The notes: generated from the letters alone by a model not told the origin. A DNA stretch of 64,000 bases from Pirellulaceae bacterium (GCA_023382975.1 JAHDXO010000044.1:1-64000); one strand, 5' to 3'. Shown: positions 35,309 to 44,069, numbered from the stretch's first letter. A program made the numbers and translations.

Positions 35309-36886
35309 CTACGTTGCCGACCCGGAAGCGTTGGATTGCCGGGAATCGCTGTCAGTGACGGCCGAAGGCGAAGCCGATTGGGCGGCGCGCGGTTCATCAA
35401 AGACTTCGGTGCCGTTGGCCACCGGCCGGGGGAATTCGACGCCGCACACGCTGCACGCGGTGCGGTCGCGCGGAAGCCGCTGGCCGCAGGACGGACACGG
35501 CTGACGCACCGGCCAACTCCGGTGCAGCAGATAACCGGCCAAACCCGGCAAGCCCAACAGCAAGACGAAGACGAACCAAACCACGCCGCCGGTCTGACCG
35601 TAACGGCGATGCCGTCGACGACACCAGGCGGCCAAGGCGAATGTCAACAACGTAACTGGCGGCACAAACCAACGGTATTCCCGCAAGCTAGTTGCCAGGG
35701 CTTCGAAGTACGTCGCGGCCGTGCCCTGGAAAAGTGCCTCAAGCGGCTGGAGCAAGATGACGAACAAGCCGAGCAGGATGGGGACCGGCAGCATGACCAC
35801 CGCCCCCAGCTTGTTCAGCCAGCCGCTTGTGGATCGAAGGCTCGCTCGATTCAACGTGACCACCTGCTGCCGTGAGATGTTCCCGCCTTCGTCCAGCCAC
35901 AGTACATCGAAAGGAGCGTTGGCGTACATGGGCCAGTCCGAGGCGGTCAGCAGCAAACCGTCCTGCAGCAGATGTACTCCCAAATAGCGATTTCGCAACT
36001 CCTGCGGCAAGGGAAACTTGCGTCGGTCGCCCGTGCCGGGGGCGACGATTCATACGCAGTCGTGACCGCGAGCCGCCAGGTATTCCACCGGTGCCTCCGC
36101 GTGAGTTCCTGCCTCGTCTGCGCCCAGGGCCCGTTCGACAATGCCGACCGAGATCAGGTCCGCATCTTCCAACACGGTCCGCACGCTGCGCTGCCGCAGG
36201 TCGATCTCCAATAATTGGCCCGCCGAAACCAGATAAACCATCCACGGCGGGAGTTGAGCGCGACCTGTTCCGGCGGATGCCGTGCTGGTTACGCCCGCAT
36301 TCCCCCACAACGGACCGCCAGGATTCGTACGTCCCGCAAGCAAGGTTGCGAGAGTCCTGCCATCGACCGCAAATATTGCATCCGGCCCAGGCGGATCCGA
36401 ACGGAATCCATCCCGGCCGATCCAGCCGACTCGCTGTTTGGTGACGCTGTCGAATCCCTCGAACCATGCCTGCCCCTCGCGCCGTCCGTCATGCACGAAG
36501 TACCACAGCGACGGAGGCGTGGCGAAGTCGGAACAGCCCTGAACTCGAAAACGCCAATCCCACCGCTGGCCCATGCGATCCAGTTGAGCCAGGGCCAGCA
36601 GGCTGGCGGAACGCAACTGGTTGCCCTCCGCACGGAAATCTCCGTTCAAAGTGCGAAAGGTGCTCCGGCTGTAACCACCGGCATACGAGTTGGTGGCGAT
36701 CACAGGGGTGCCGTCTTGCAGGACAAGCAACTGCTCGTAGCTGCTCTGTGGTTGCCGGACGGCGCGGAGCCAGGCGTCGATCAGGCTGCCCACAAAGCCG
36801 CAGGCCACGCCCCACGCGATCGCAGCGCCAATGGCGAGCACCAGGGCGAGCAGCACGCCGCGAACCATCCCGCTTGGCTTGTCCAT
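35309..36886 (-). pseudogene. Membrane/zinc-ribbon protein of an ABC operon, split by an in-frame TGA
   Basis: One 525-codon frame is interrupted by TGA at 36050-36052. The first part (36886-36050, 278 aa) has a transmembrane helix (GVLLALVLAIGAAIAWGVACGF) and a beta-propeller-like extracytoplasmic region; the second continues in the same frame (IVAPGTGDRRKFPLPQEL...) with three membrane helices and a C-terminal CPSC...CSVC zinc ribbon. CGA to TGA (Arg to stop) is a simple explanation; a sequencing error is another. The start at 36886 is 12 bases after the permease gene. It is the last gene of the GntR-ABC operon and probably helps the transporter or senses its state. Reinitiation in the second half is possible, but no ribosome site stands out. 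Confidence 0.7.
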
Positions 36887-36898
36887 CGTCCGATCCTT

Positions 36899-37585
36899 TC
36901 AAGAGTAATCGCGAACGCTCGCCGCCTGCTGAATGCAGACCAGAAACAAGACGTCCAGCACGATCACAATCGGCACCGTCAACCACCAAACGGCCGCCAC
37001 GTGCAGCACGAATACCGGCAGTCCGACCGCCGCCAGCGGAAGCAGCCGCGAGCCGATCCAGCGCGCCGACCGCAGACCGCTGAGGAATGCGGCCAAGTAG
37101 AGCGCCGTCATACTGAACCAACTGGCCCATGCCGGCAGCGTCATCGACCAGTAGAACGGGCTGGCGTGCGTGCCGGGCGTCGCCCCCCAGGCGGCAAAAA
37201 TCGCGATCGGCAACGCGGCGCAGAACAAGTACGTCACCAAACCAACCAACAATTTGGCATACAGCAGATCATTGCGACGGATGGGCAACCGCCACAAGAG
37301 CAGCCACGTCTCGTGCAGCGATTCACCGAGCGTCTGCCGAAAAGCGATGGCAATCGCCAGAAGGGCCGAGACGATCGCGATGGAAGTCACGAAGTCGTTG
37401 GCAACAAAGGGAATCTGTTGCGGCCCCCCGCGATAGCCGTAGGAATAGATCCACGAAACGCCGGAAAGGAAACCCGGCAGATTCCAGCCGATGTTGTCGA
37501 TCACAATCAGCAGGTAGACGGCCAGCGCGACCGCGGCGATCCAGGTGTTTTCCCGGATCTCCTTAATGGCCAGTGCTTTCCACAT
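36899..37585 (-). CDS. ABC-2 type transporter permease, 228 aa
   Basis: Six hydrophobic segments: WIAAVALAVYLLIVI, VANDFVTSIAIVSALLAIAIAF, LVGLVTYLFCAALPIAIFAAW, ASWFSMTALYLAAFL, LLPLAAVGLPVFVLHVAAVWWL and VIVLDVLFLVCIQ. RQTLGESLHETWLLLWRLPIRRNDLLYAKL is the cytoplasmic coupling region typical of ABC-2 permeases. The ATG at 37585 overlaps the 3' end of the ATPase gene by 23 bases, so translation is coupled. With the ATPase it should form a (1+1)2 exporter; substrate unknown. Confidence 0.85.
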   Translation of the reverse strand: MWKALAIKEIRENTWIAAVALAVYLLIVIDNIGWNLPGFLSGVSWIYSYGYRGGPQQIPFVANDFVTSIAIVSALLAIAIAFRQTLGESLHETWLLLWRLPIRRNDLLYAKLLVGLVTYLFCAALPIAIFAAWGATPGTHASPFYWSMTLPAWASWFSMTALYLAAFLSGLRSARWIGSRLLPLAAVGLPVFVLHVAAVWWLTVPIVIVLDVLFLVCIQQAASVRDYS

Positions 37586-38501
37586 CGTCCCGTTCCTTTG
37601 CGAAAATCGGCAGCGACCGTCGCGGCCCCCGTGTGTACTCGATGAACGCGTCTTCCAGATTCAGGTCCAGCACCTCCTGAGACCGCGGTCCCAGTCCGGC
37701 GATCTGCTGCTGCACCGCGCCGTCCAGGCGGACCACAATCAATTCCAACCGCGTGCCAACTTGACGGCGACTGACCAGTCCCGAGCAGGGCGGGAAATCG
37801 GGCGGCTCGCGCCCGAATTCGAGCACCACCCGCTTGACCGCCTGCTTGAACGTCTCCGTGGGACAGTCCACGCGCAACACGCCGTCGACCAGCACGCCGA
37901 TCCGGTCCGCCACCCGCTCGACATCCGCCAGGATGTGCGAGCTGAACAGGATCGTGCGTCCCTGCTGCTGAATGATCTGGATCATCGATTCCAGGAAATC
38001 ACGCCTGACGACCGTATCCAGTCCGATCGTGGGATCGTCCAGGATCAGCAGTTCCGGCTCCGACGCGACCGCCAAGGCCAACGCCACCTGCGCCCGCTGG
38101 CCGCGCGACAGGTGCCGGATGCGTTTCTTGGTCGGCAGCTCGAAATGATCCAGAATCTGCTCGACCAACCGCGAGTTCCAGGCGGGATAGAACGCACGGG
38201 TGAAGGCGACCATCTGGCCGACCGTCATCCAGCGGTACAGCGGGTGGCCTTCCGCCAGATATGCGACGCGAGCCAGCACGCCCGGCGACAAGCCGGCGGA
38301 ATCCTCGCCCAACAACTCGGCCCGGCCGCAATCCGGGTGGACCATTCCCAGCAGCATCTTGATGGCCGTCGATTTCCCCGCGCCGTTGCGGCCCAACAGC
38401 CCGTACACCGCCCCGCGCGGGATCCGCAGATCCAGCGAATCGACCACTGGCCTGCCGCCGTAATATTTGGTCAAGCGGTGCGTCACCACGGCATCGGACA
38501 T
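37563..38501 (-). CDS. ABC transporter ATP-binding protein, 312 aa
   Basis: Walker A GRNGAGKST (38-46), Q-loop in VAYLAEGHPLYRWMT, signature LSRGQRAQVALALAVA (instead of LSGGQ), Walker B LLILDDPTIGLD and switch His in LFSSHILADVE. A C-terminal ~90-residue domain of the YtrB/CcmA-like group follows. It powers the adjacent ABC-2 permease. Located 59 bases downstream of the GntR regulator in the same direction. The signature Gly-to-Arg change is common in this subgroup. Confidence 0.9.
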   Translation of the reverse strand: MSDAVVTHRLTKYYGGRPVVDSLDLRIPRGAVYGLLGRNGAGKSTAIKMLLGMVHPDCGRAELLGEDSAGLSPGVLARVAYLAEGHPLYRWMTVGQMVAFTRAFYPAWNSRLVEQILDHFELPTKKRIRHLSRGQRAQVALALAVASEPELLILDDPTIGLDTVVRRDFLESMIQIIQQQGRTILFSSHILADVERVADRIGVLVDGVLRVDCPTETFKQAVKRVVLEFGREPPDFPPCSGLVSRRQVGTRLELIVVRLDGAVQQQIAGLGPRSQEVLDLNLEDAFIEYTRGPRRSLPIFAKERDDVESTGH

Positions 38502-38560
38502 GCCAACCTCCGTTTTCCCTCACGAACCAATTGCCAACAAACAACTCTCCAAGGCGGAAT

Positions 38561-38956
38561 TTACGGGCCGGATTGCTCCCATTGGAATCGCGTCGCGCGT
38601 TCGGCAAGTAGTTCCGCGACTTCCGCGGACGTAAAACCCAAATGCACGGCCTCGGTCAGCAATCCGTCGACCCGTCGAGTCAGCCGGTCTCGCCGCGCCC
38701 GTTTCGTCAGTTCGTGGTGTGGCCGAGCTACGAACACACCCAAACCGGGCCTCGTGTTCAGAATCCCCTCGCGTTCCAGTTCCAAGTACACCCGCGCGAT
38801 CGTGTTGGGATTGACCACCAGCGTTCGTGACAGCTCCCGCACCGACGGCAGACGCTCGTCCCACGCCAACTGGCCGGTCGCGATCGCGCCGCGAATCTGG
38901 TCGGCCAATTGACGATAGATCGGTACGCGGCTGCTGGGTTCGATGCGAAATTCCAT
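38561..38956 (-). CDS. GntR-family regulator, YtrA type, 131 aa
   Basis: Short GntR repressor: winged helix in residues ~8-76 (VPIYRQLADQIRGAIATGQL, RLPSVRELSRTLVVNPNTIARVYLELEREG) and a ~45-residue dimerising tail, the arrangement of YtrA regulators. It heads the ABC operon and probably represses it in response to cell-wall or membrane stress. An AACTGTA-N13-TACAGTT palindrome lies in its own promoter (38968-38994). Confidence 0.9.
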   Translation of the reverse strand: MEFRIEPSSRVPIYRQLADQIRGAIATGQLAWDERLPSVRELSRTLVVNPNTIARVYLELEREGILNTRPGLGVFVARPHHELTKRARRDRLTRRVDGLLTEAVHLGFTSAEVAELLAERATRFQWEQSGP

Positions 38957-38967
38957 GACGCTGTCCT

Positions 38968-39008
38968 AACTGTACTAATAATACCAATACAGTTTTCAAG
39001 TGCGTCAA
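38968..39008 (-). promoter_or_regulatory. Promoter and operator of the GntR-ABC operon
   Basis: On the minus strand a -35 like TTGACG (39003-39008) and a -10 TATTAT (38978-38983) are 19 bases apart. An inverted repeat AACTGTA (38968-38974)/TACAGTT (38988-38994) overlaps the -10, the expected place for autorepression by the YtrA-type protein that starts 12 bases downstream. Confidence 0.55.
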
Positions 39009-39106
39009 GCGGGCTCGCGGAATTTTCTCGTCGTTTTCCAGGCTTGTGCCCGGTGACACTGAGTCGTGAAAGGCGGACATCCGCGATGCCTGCCTCTAAG
39101 AGTTCG

Positions 39107-39436
39107 TCAAGCGACCAAGTTGCCTTGCAGGTATCGCCGATTGACGCGCGGCGGCAATATGCGCCGCGCTCCGAGCCCCGGACAGTTGCGAGACGCTGGG
39201 CGATGTCTGACAGCTCTGCCCGGACGGCGCAATCGGCCGGTTTCGTCGTCCAGGATCGCAACGACATGGAAACGCGACTCCCACAAGGTGCTTTTGAAGT
39301 CGTCCTCCTTGTTCGCCATCCGTGCCAGGGGCACGTTCAATGCCAACGTGAACCATCCCAAGTCAACCCCAGCGTTGCAAAAAGGACGGTAGTCGAAGTC
39401 GAGAGACTTCGCAATTTGCCGTCTCAGCTCGACCAA
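39107..39436 (-). pseudogene. Fragment of a REP-associated tyrosine (Y1) transposase
   Basis: The stretch ALNVPLARMANKEDDFKSTL followed by WESRFHVVAILDDE matches the RAYT/IS200-like family pattern (ALN.PIARRANRED..KGRFWEGRF..QALLDE). The upstream part (LRRQIAKSLDFDYRPFC) is less alike, and after ILDDE the frame degenerates; a sister frame carries AVRAELSDIAQRLATV, suggesting a frameshift. The catalytic HUH and Tyr motifs are not visible. It is 75 bases from a REP-like palindrome at 39512-39535, the arrangement known for RAYT genes. Confidence 0.5.
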
Positions 39437-39511
39437 TAGATCTCGCTGACGGATTGCTCAATCCGTGAGTTCTAGAAACAACGTACTTTGGTCGGCTTAA
39501 GTCCCGTTTTT

Positions 39512-39535
39512 CCGAATTCTCACGAATTCGGCTAC
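39512..39535. repeat. REP-like palindrome, copy 2
   Basis: CCGAATTCTCACGAATTCGG plus CTAC, identical to 3290-3313, immediately beside the transposase fragment. Confidence 0.75.
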
Positions 39536-39557
39536 GATTGCGTATGCAACTACGGGG

Positions 39558-40886
39558 TCAACCAACCGCGCGGGACATTTCCAGGCGGATGAGTTGGTTG
39601 AGAGGGACCGCGTAGCACATGGGCAGTTCCTTCAGCAACGGTTCGAGAAAACCGACGATGATCATTTCGTTGGCTTCGTTCTCGGTCAAGCCGCGGCTCC
39701 TGAGATAGAACAGTTGGTCGGTTGCGATCTTGGAAATCGATGCCTCGTGTTCCACGACGGCATCCCGCTCTCGGACCTCGATCACCGGGTAGGTGTCGCA
39801 ACGGCTGACCGCATCCAGGATCATCGAATCGCAGCAGACATGCGATCTCGCCCGGCGACTGCCGCGGAGAACTTGCACCCGGCCGCGAAACGTGGTTCGG
39901 CCGCCGTCTTTGGCAATGGATTTCGACAGGATCTTGCAGCTCGTGTCGCAAGCGGCGTGCAGTACCTGGGCGCCTGTGTCTTGATGCTGGCCGGCGCCAG
40001 CAACGGAAAGGGATAGCAACTCGGCGCGCGCCCCGTGTCCCTGCAATCGCACCGACGGATACGACATCGTCACCCGCGACCCCAGATTGCCGCCGATCCA
40101 TTGGATGGTGGCCTGCTCGTCCAACTTGGCTTGTCGAGTCGCCAAACTGAAGAAGTTCCCAGCCCAGTTCTGGATGGAGGAAAAACGACAACGGGCCCGG
40201 GGACCGAGCACAATCTCGACCACTCCTGCATGGAGCGACCGGGCGAGGCCCGCGCGCGAGGAACAGGCTTCGACGTAGTCCAGCGTGGCATCTTCTTCCA
40301 AGACGATGATCGTGTGCTCGAACTGTCCGAAGTGCGGCGTGTGAACGTGGTAGTAGCCGTGCAGGGGCAACTCGACTGCGGTCCCTGCCGGAAGATAGAC
40401 GAAAACGCCCCCCGACCACATGGCAAAGTTCAATGCCGCAAACCGGTTGTCCGTCGCCTTGACGACCGCGCCAAAGTACTTGCGCACCAGGTCAGGGTAC
40501 TGGCGCAAGGCCGTGTCGGTATCCGTGAAGATGATCCCATGCCGATCGAACGATTCGAGGCGGCTGCCATAGACCACTTCGGAATCGTATTGGGCCTGGA
40601 TGCCGACGCCGTCATCTCGTTCTGTCGCCACCAAGCCGAGCCTCTCGTAGGTCCTGCGCATCTCCTCGGGCAAGTCCCTCCAATCGGCCGTCTTATGCTC
40701 GATTGCCCGCTGGTAGTAGTCTAATTCGCCCAGGTCGTGCAGGCCGGGATCGCCGCACGATCGATGGGCGAGATGGTTCAGGTACGCAGCCAAGCCCTTC
40801 AGGCGAAGTTCACACATCCACGGCGGCTCGGCCTTCAATGCCGAGATCTCGCGAACGGCCGCAGCAGTGATACCGGTAAATTTCAT
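39558..40886 (-). CDS. sufB: SufB-type Fe-S cluster assembly protein, 442 aa
   Basis: Scaffold of the SUF pathway, where SufBC2D builds Fe-S clusters. Diagnostic blocks: YYQRAIEHKTADWRDLPEEM, SEVVYGSRLE, GIIFTDTDTALRQYPDLVRKY, VFVYLPAGTAVELPL, then VCCDSMILDAVSRCDTYPVI containing the Cys equivalent to E. coli Cys405, and VEHEASISKIATDQLFYLRSRGL. The N-terminus is shorter than E. coli SufB. No sufC, sufD or sufS is adjacent, which is unusual. A sigma-54-type promoter lies 109-124 bases upstream of the ATG. Start at 40886 is the first Met of the conserved part. Confidence 0.88.
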   Translation of the reverse strand: MKFTGITAAAVREISALKAEPPWMCELRLKGLAAYLNHLAHRSCGDPGLHDLGELDYYQRAIEHKTADWRDLPEEMRRTYERLGLVATERDDGVGIQAQYDSEVVYGSRLESFDRHGIIFTDTDTALRQYPDLVRKYFGAVVKATDNRFAALNFAMWSGGVFVYLPAGTAVELPLHGYYHVHTPHFGQFEHTIIVLEEDATLDYVEACSSRAGLARSLHAGVVEIVLGPRARCRFSSIQNWAGNFFSLATRQAKLDEQATIQWIGGNLGSRVTMSYPSVRLQGHGARAELLSLSVAGAGQHQDTGAQVLHAACDTSCKILSKSIAKDGGRTTFRGRVQVLRGSRRARSHVCCDSMILDAVSRCDTYPVIEVRERDAVVEHEASISKIATDQLFYLRSRGLTENEANEMIIVGFLEPLLKELPMCYAVPLNQLIRLEMSRAVG

Positions 40887-40994
40887 GGGAGCAAGCTCCG
40901 AGGCTGGCACATTCGCCTGGCTCCGAAGGGTGTGCCGGACCGCCAAAGTCCGATACATCTGCGGGCGGTGACGACATGTGCTTCGTGAGAATGA

Positions 40995-41010
40995 GGCAAA
41001 TACGATGCCA
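40995..41010 (-). promoter_or_regulatory. Sigma-54 (-24/-12) promoter for sufB
   Basis: Minus strand TGGCATCGTATTTGCC: TGGCA and TTGC at the correct spacing of the consensus TGGCACG-N4-TTGCW (9 of 12 fixed positions, both invariant GG and GC present). The transcript would start near 40984, about 98 bases before the ATG. Confidence 0.6.
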
Positions 41011-41054
41011 ATCCCTGCCGAGTTCCGGCATGCGTTGTGCATCGTTCATCCAGA

Positions 41055-41070
41055 TGGCGATTCTGGTGCC
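41055..41070 (+). promoter_or_regulatory. Weak sigma-54-like promoter for the 77-aa gene
   Basis: TGGCGATTCTGGTGCC keeps the GG and GC at the right spacing but matches only 7 of 12 fixed positions. It starts 72 bases upstream of the ATG at 41127 and diverges from the sufB promoter. TGCCG-N5-CGGCA (41016-41030) lies between the two. Confidence 0.3.
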
Positions 41071-41126
41071 GCGTCGAACCGGCTCGAACGATGGGAGCCA
41101 AGACACATCGCATAGGGAGAGAACGC

Positions 41127-41360
41127 ATGTCTACTCTAGCCAATTTGACCAATGAAGAATGTGAATTGTTAGTCGAGGTGTTGAGCGCGAAACAGAAGGA
41201 GTTGCAGCTTCATCCTACCGAGATCGAATCGCGCGAGGAAACCGAAGGTGATCCACAGCGTCAAGAAGTGTTGGGGCAACTGCTGTGGCACGCCAAGCTG
41301 GGATGTGCAAAACAAGATCCGAATGACGTCGAACTCAGACGAATCAGCAGCTACGCTTGA
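41127..41360 (+). CDS. Hypothetical protein, 77 aa
   Basis: Small acidic protein; AGGGAGAG precedes the ATG. TNEECELLVEVLSAKQKELQ is a charged helix and a second helix is in the C-terminal half (RQEVLGQLLWHAKLG). Family unknown to me. It lies between sufB (divergent) and the aspartate oxidase gene (convergent, 41 bases away). Confidence 0.75.
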   Translation: MSTLANLTNEECELLVEVLSAKQKELQLHPTEIESREETEGDPQRQEVLGQLLWHAKLGCAKQDPNDVELRRISSYA

Positions 41361-41400
41361 ACGCGCCGCTGGTCATTGGCGCCGTCTGTGCGTAGCGCGA

Positions 41401-43440
41401 CTAGGCATTCTTGGGCTGGAACTGGAGCTTAACGACGATTTCCTGTTCTGTCTCGCGGTGCTCGACAACCCGATAACGATGGGCTCCTTGCAGACCGGCA
41501 TCCGCCGCCTCGGGCCAGCCATGCAGACGGGCATAGGTTACAGCATCGTCGGACAGTCCTACGCATTCCGCGCCGATCGTCCCGTGATGAGCCATTTCGT
41601 AACAAGCCGATGCTAGTAGCGATTCCTCCTGGTCGGCGGAATCGGTGTGAAGGGTCTTGCCCTCCCAGTATCCCCCGGCGAATTCCAGGGTGATCGTCTT
41701 GCCGTGATGCACTTGCGGCCGTGGTTCGACAACGGCTGATCTCGCGATGGGCCTACTCCGGTTCACCTCGGCCTCCCTTGGGATGGAATCGTCCTGTCGG
41801 CTGACGCCAACAGCGAAAGAGATGTGTCGGTTCCAGCGTTCGTCGTCGGGCTCCGGGTAATCGGTGCGGATGTGACCGCCGCGCGACTCGGTGCGGAGCG
41901 TTGCGGCCTGGACGATCAGCCCGGCCACGATCAACATGTTCTGCAATTCCCAGCCGATGGGGTTCGAAAACTGGCGGGACAAGACGTAGCGGCACCAGCG
42001 ACCGATGCTCTCAGCCGCTTCGGCCAAACCCGAGGCATCGCGACGCACACCGCAGGCGCGCCACATCAGGCTCTTCAGCGAGTTGCGGATATCAGCGATG
42101 TCCAGCGGCTCACCACCTGAATCGATGGGCGAATTCTCCAATGCGGAGGCATGAAAACTGTCGTTCTGAAGTGCCGCTGCCGTCGACGCTTCCCGCCCGG
42201 CGTGGGCTGCGTAGACAGCCGCTTCGCTGAGACTGTTCGATGCCAAGCGGTTGGCACCGTGCAGGCCAGTCGAAGCCACCTCGCCCGCCGCCCACAGACG
42301 CGGCAGCGTCGTGCGGCCATCGCGGTCTACGGTTACGCCGCCCATCATGTAGTGTGCGCCAGGCCGGACTGGGATGCGGTCGCAGGTGATGTCCAAACCG
42401 AACTGAGCGCACAGGGCAGAGATCCCGGGAAACCGATGACGCACGAATTGCGGGTCCAAGTGAGCCAAGTCCAGGTAAACGTTGGGGTGACGCGTCCTCT
42501 CCATCTGGGTGACGATTGCGCCGCTGACGATGTCGCGCGGCGCCAGTTCCGCACGGGGGTCATAGTCGAGCATAAAACGATGGCCGTCCCGGTCGATCAG
42601 ATGAGCGCCTTCGCCTCGCACGGCTTCGGTAATTAAGTGGCGGCTGCTGCCGGCGACGTATAGCACGGTTGGATGGAATTGCATGAACTCCAAGTCGCGG
42701 ATTTCAGCACCCGCGCGGTAAGCGATGGCCAAGCCGTCGCCCGTGGCGACCTCCGGATTGGTCGTCTCGCGGTAGATTTGCCCTGCTCCGCCGGCGGCCA
42801 GAATCGTCTCTTTCGCCCAAATCGACGTCTTGCCGTGTTGCCGGTTCCAAACCAGTGCCCCGCCGCATTGCGTCGCGTGGATCAGCAGATCGATCGTGAA
42901 CGTATTCTGCCAAACGCTGATGTTCGGTGCTTGCTGGACGCGGTGGGCCAATGCCCTCATCACTTCGCGACCGGTTGCGTCTCCGTCGGCATGAACCACG
43001 CGGTTGTGGCGGTGGCCCCCCTCGCGAGTCAGAGCCAAACGGCTGCCCTCTTGATCGAACTTCGTCCCCCATTCGATCAACTCGAAGACTCGCCGCGGGG
43101 CCTCCTCCACAACCGAGCGGACGACATCCCGGTCGCACAGCACGCCGCCGGCGATGAGCGTGTCGGCGACGTGATCATCGAAACAGTCGTCGCTGCCCAG
43201 GACGGCGGCTATTCCTCCTTGGGCACACGCGGTATTTGAGAGTTGAAGCTCCGCCTTGGTCACGACCAGTACCGAGAGATTTGGATCGACTTCCAACGCG
43301 GCGCGCAGCCCCGCCAGGCCGCTCCCGATCACCAGCACATCCGTGAAGAAGTGTGGCACTTGCTTCGGCTGAAACGTGGCTAAATAGCGAGGGCCCACAC
43401 ACAGACATTCTGTCCCCGTTGCCTTACTGAGAATCGGCAT
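41401..43440 (-). CDS. nadB: L-aspartate oxidase with an extra C-terminal domain, 679 aa
   Basis: FAD flavoenzyme of the succinate dehydrogenase family that makes iminoaspartate for NAD synthesis. DVLVIGSGLAGLRAALEV (FAD loop), NTACAQGGIAAVLGSDD, THREGGHRHNRVVHADGDATG-type block, EFMQFHPTVLY, GEGAHLIDRDGHRFM, and GAHYMMGGVTVDRDGRT with WAAGEVASTGLHGANRLASNSL are all present; the usual C-terminal helical domain follows. Family length is ~530-550; here residues 580-679 form an extra module (FAGGYWEGKTLHTDSADQEE, SACYEMAHHGTIGAECVGL) that I cannot assign. No nadA or nadC is adjacent. Lies 106 bases downstream of the coiled-coil gene and may share its sigma-54 promoter. Start 43440 follows AAGGTG. 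Confidence 0.88.
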   Translation of the reverse strand: MPILSKATGTECLCVGPRYLATFQPKQVPHFFTDVLVIGSGLAGLRAALEVDPNLSVLVVTKAELQLSNTACAQGGIAAVLGSDDCFDDHVADTLIAGGVLCDRDVVRSVVEEAPRRVFELIEWGTKFDQEGSRLALTREGGHRHNRVVHADGDATGREVMRALAHRVQQAPNISVWQNTFTIDLLIHATQCGGALVWNRQHGKTSIWAKETILAAGGAGQIYRETTNPEVATGDGLAIAYRAGAEIRDLEFMQFHPTVLYVAGSSRHLITEAVRGEGAHLIDRDGHRFMLDYDPRAELAPRDIVSGAIVTQMERTRHPNVYLDLAHLDPQFVRHRFPGISALCAQFGLDITCDRIPVRPGAHYMMGGVTVDRDGRTTLPRLWAAGEVASTGLHGANRLASNSLSEAAVYAAHAGREASTAAALQNDSFHASALENSPIDSGGEPLDIADIRNSLKSLMWRACGVRRDASGLAEAAESIGRWCRYVLSRQFSNPIGWELQNMLIVAGLIVQAATLRTESRGGHIRTDYPEPDDERWNRHISFAVGVSRQDDSIPREAEVNRSRPIARSAVVEPRPQVHHGKTITLEFAGGYWEGKTLHTDSADQEESLLASACYEMAHHGTIGAECVGLSDDAVTYARLHGWPEAADAGLQGAHRYRVVEHRETEQEIVVKLQFQPKNA

Positions 43441-43546
43441 CGTTCACCTTCTTCCGGCAAATTCCAGGTAGAGATTTCCGCATAGCCGCTTGCGGATCGC
43501 GAGCCGATTTCCTTGGCACACACTCGTGTTCGGCAGCGGCATGTGA

Positions 43547-43960
43547 TCACATCGCAGCTTCCAGGGCTGCTTTGACGTTCGTCAAACGCTCCATGACCGT
43601 CCGGTGGTGCTTGGAGATCCGCTCGTGGGCGTCGCGTTGTTTCTGGTGGCGTTCCGAAAGCGCTTGGTGGGCATCGGCCAAGGTCTCTTGCAGACGCTCG
43701 TCGGTGCCCTGATGCTCGTACTCGGAGATCGCTCGGTCGTGGTTCGAGAGATCCTGTTGATGCTGCTCGATGGCGCACGCATGGTCGGCAAGCGCTTCCC
43801 CGTGTTGACGGATCATCTCCTGCAGCTTCGTCAACTCGGACAAGGCCGATCCATGCTCGCGTTGCCAGTGTTCCAGGTCGACTCGCCAAGCGGAATGCAC
43901 GTGATCCCACCGGCGGTGGTCGGCCTGCATACTCGTGAAACTGAGAATTTCCTGGTTCAT
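43547..43960 (-). CDS. Coiled-coil hypothetical protein, 137 aa
   Basis: Almost entirely helical and rich in His, Gln and Glu (HWQREHGSALSELTKLQEMI, QHGEALADHACAIEQHQQDL, LSERHQKQRDAHERISKHHR), with heptad-like spacing; no signal peptide. Sixteen His residues or so suggest metal binding, but this is a guess. Start at 43960 is preceded by GGGAGA. It is the first gene after a strong sigma-54 promoter (44020-44035) and is divergent from the ORP-like operon. Confidence 0.75.
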   Translation of the reverse strand: MNQEILSFTSMQADHRRWDHVHSAWRVDLEHWQREHGSALSELTKLQEMIRQHGEALADHACAIEQHQQDLSNHDRAISEYEHQGTDERLQETLADAHQALSERHQKQRDAHERISKHHRTVMERLTNVKAALEAAM

Positions 43961-44019
43961 GGCTCGTCTCCCATCGTCGCTTGATGCTGCTCGCTTTCCC
44001 GGCCTGCTATTCATTAAAC

Positions 44020-44035
44020 AGCAACTTCCGGGCCG
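44020..44035 (-). promoter_or_regulatory. Sigma-54 (-24/-12) promoter, leftward
   Basis: Minus strand CGGCCCGGAAGTTGCT matches 10 of 12 fixed positions of TGGCACG-N4-TTGCW with intact GG and TTGC. Transcript start near 44009, about 50 bases before the coiled-coil gene. Confidence 0.7.
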
Positions 44036-44069
44036 TTTAGCCGCTCAGGCAGTTCCATCGGAATGCCGA

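Noticed and set aside
36010-36052. Selenocysteine at the in-frame TGA
   Set aside because: No SECIS-like hairpin directly after the TGA is evident and the family is not a known selenoprotein; a nonsense change is simpler.
43491-43506. Further sigma-54-like match upstream of nadB (CGGCTCGCGATCCGCA)
   Set aside because: Only the GG and GC are right with few other matches; in GC-rich DNA this is expected by chance, and the promoter at 44020 can serve nadB.
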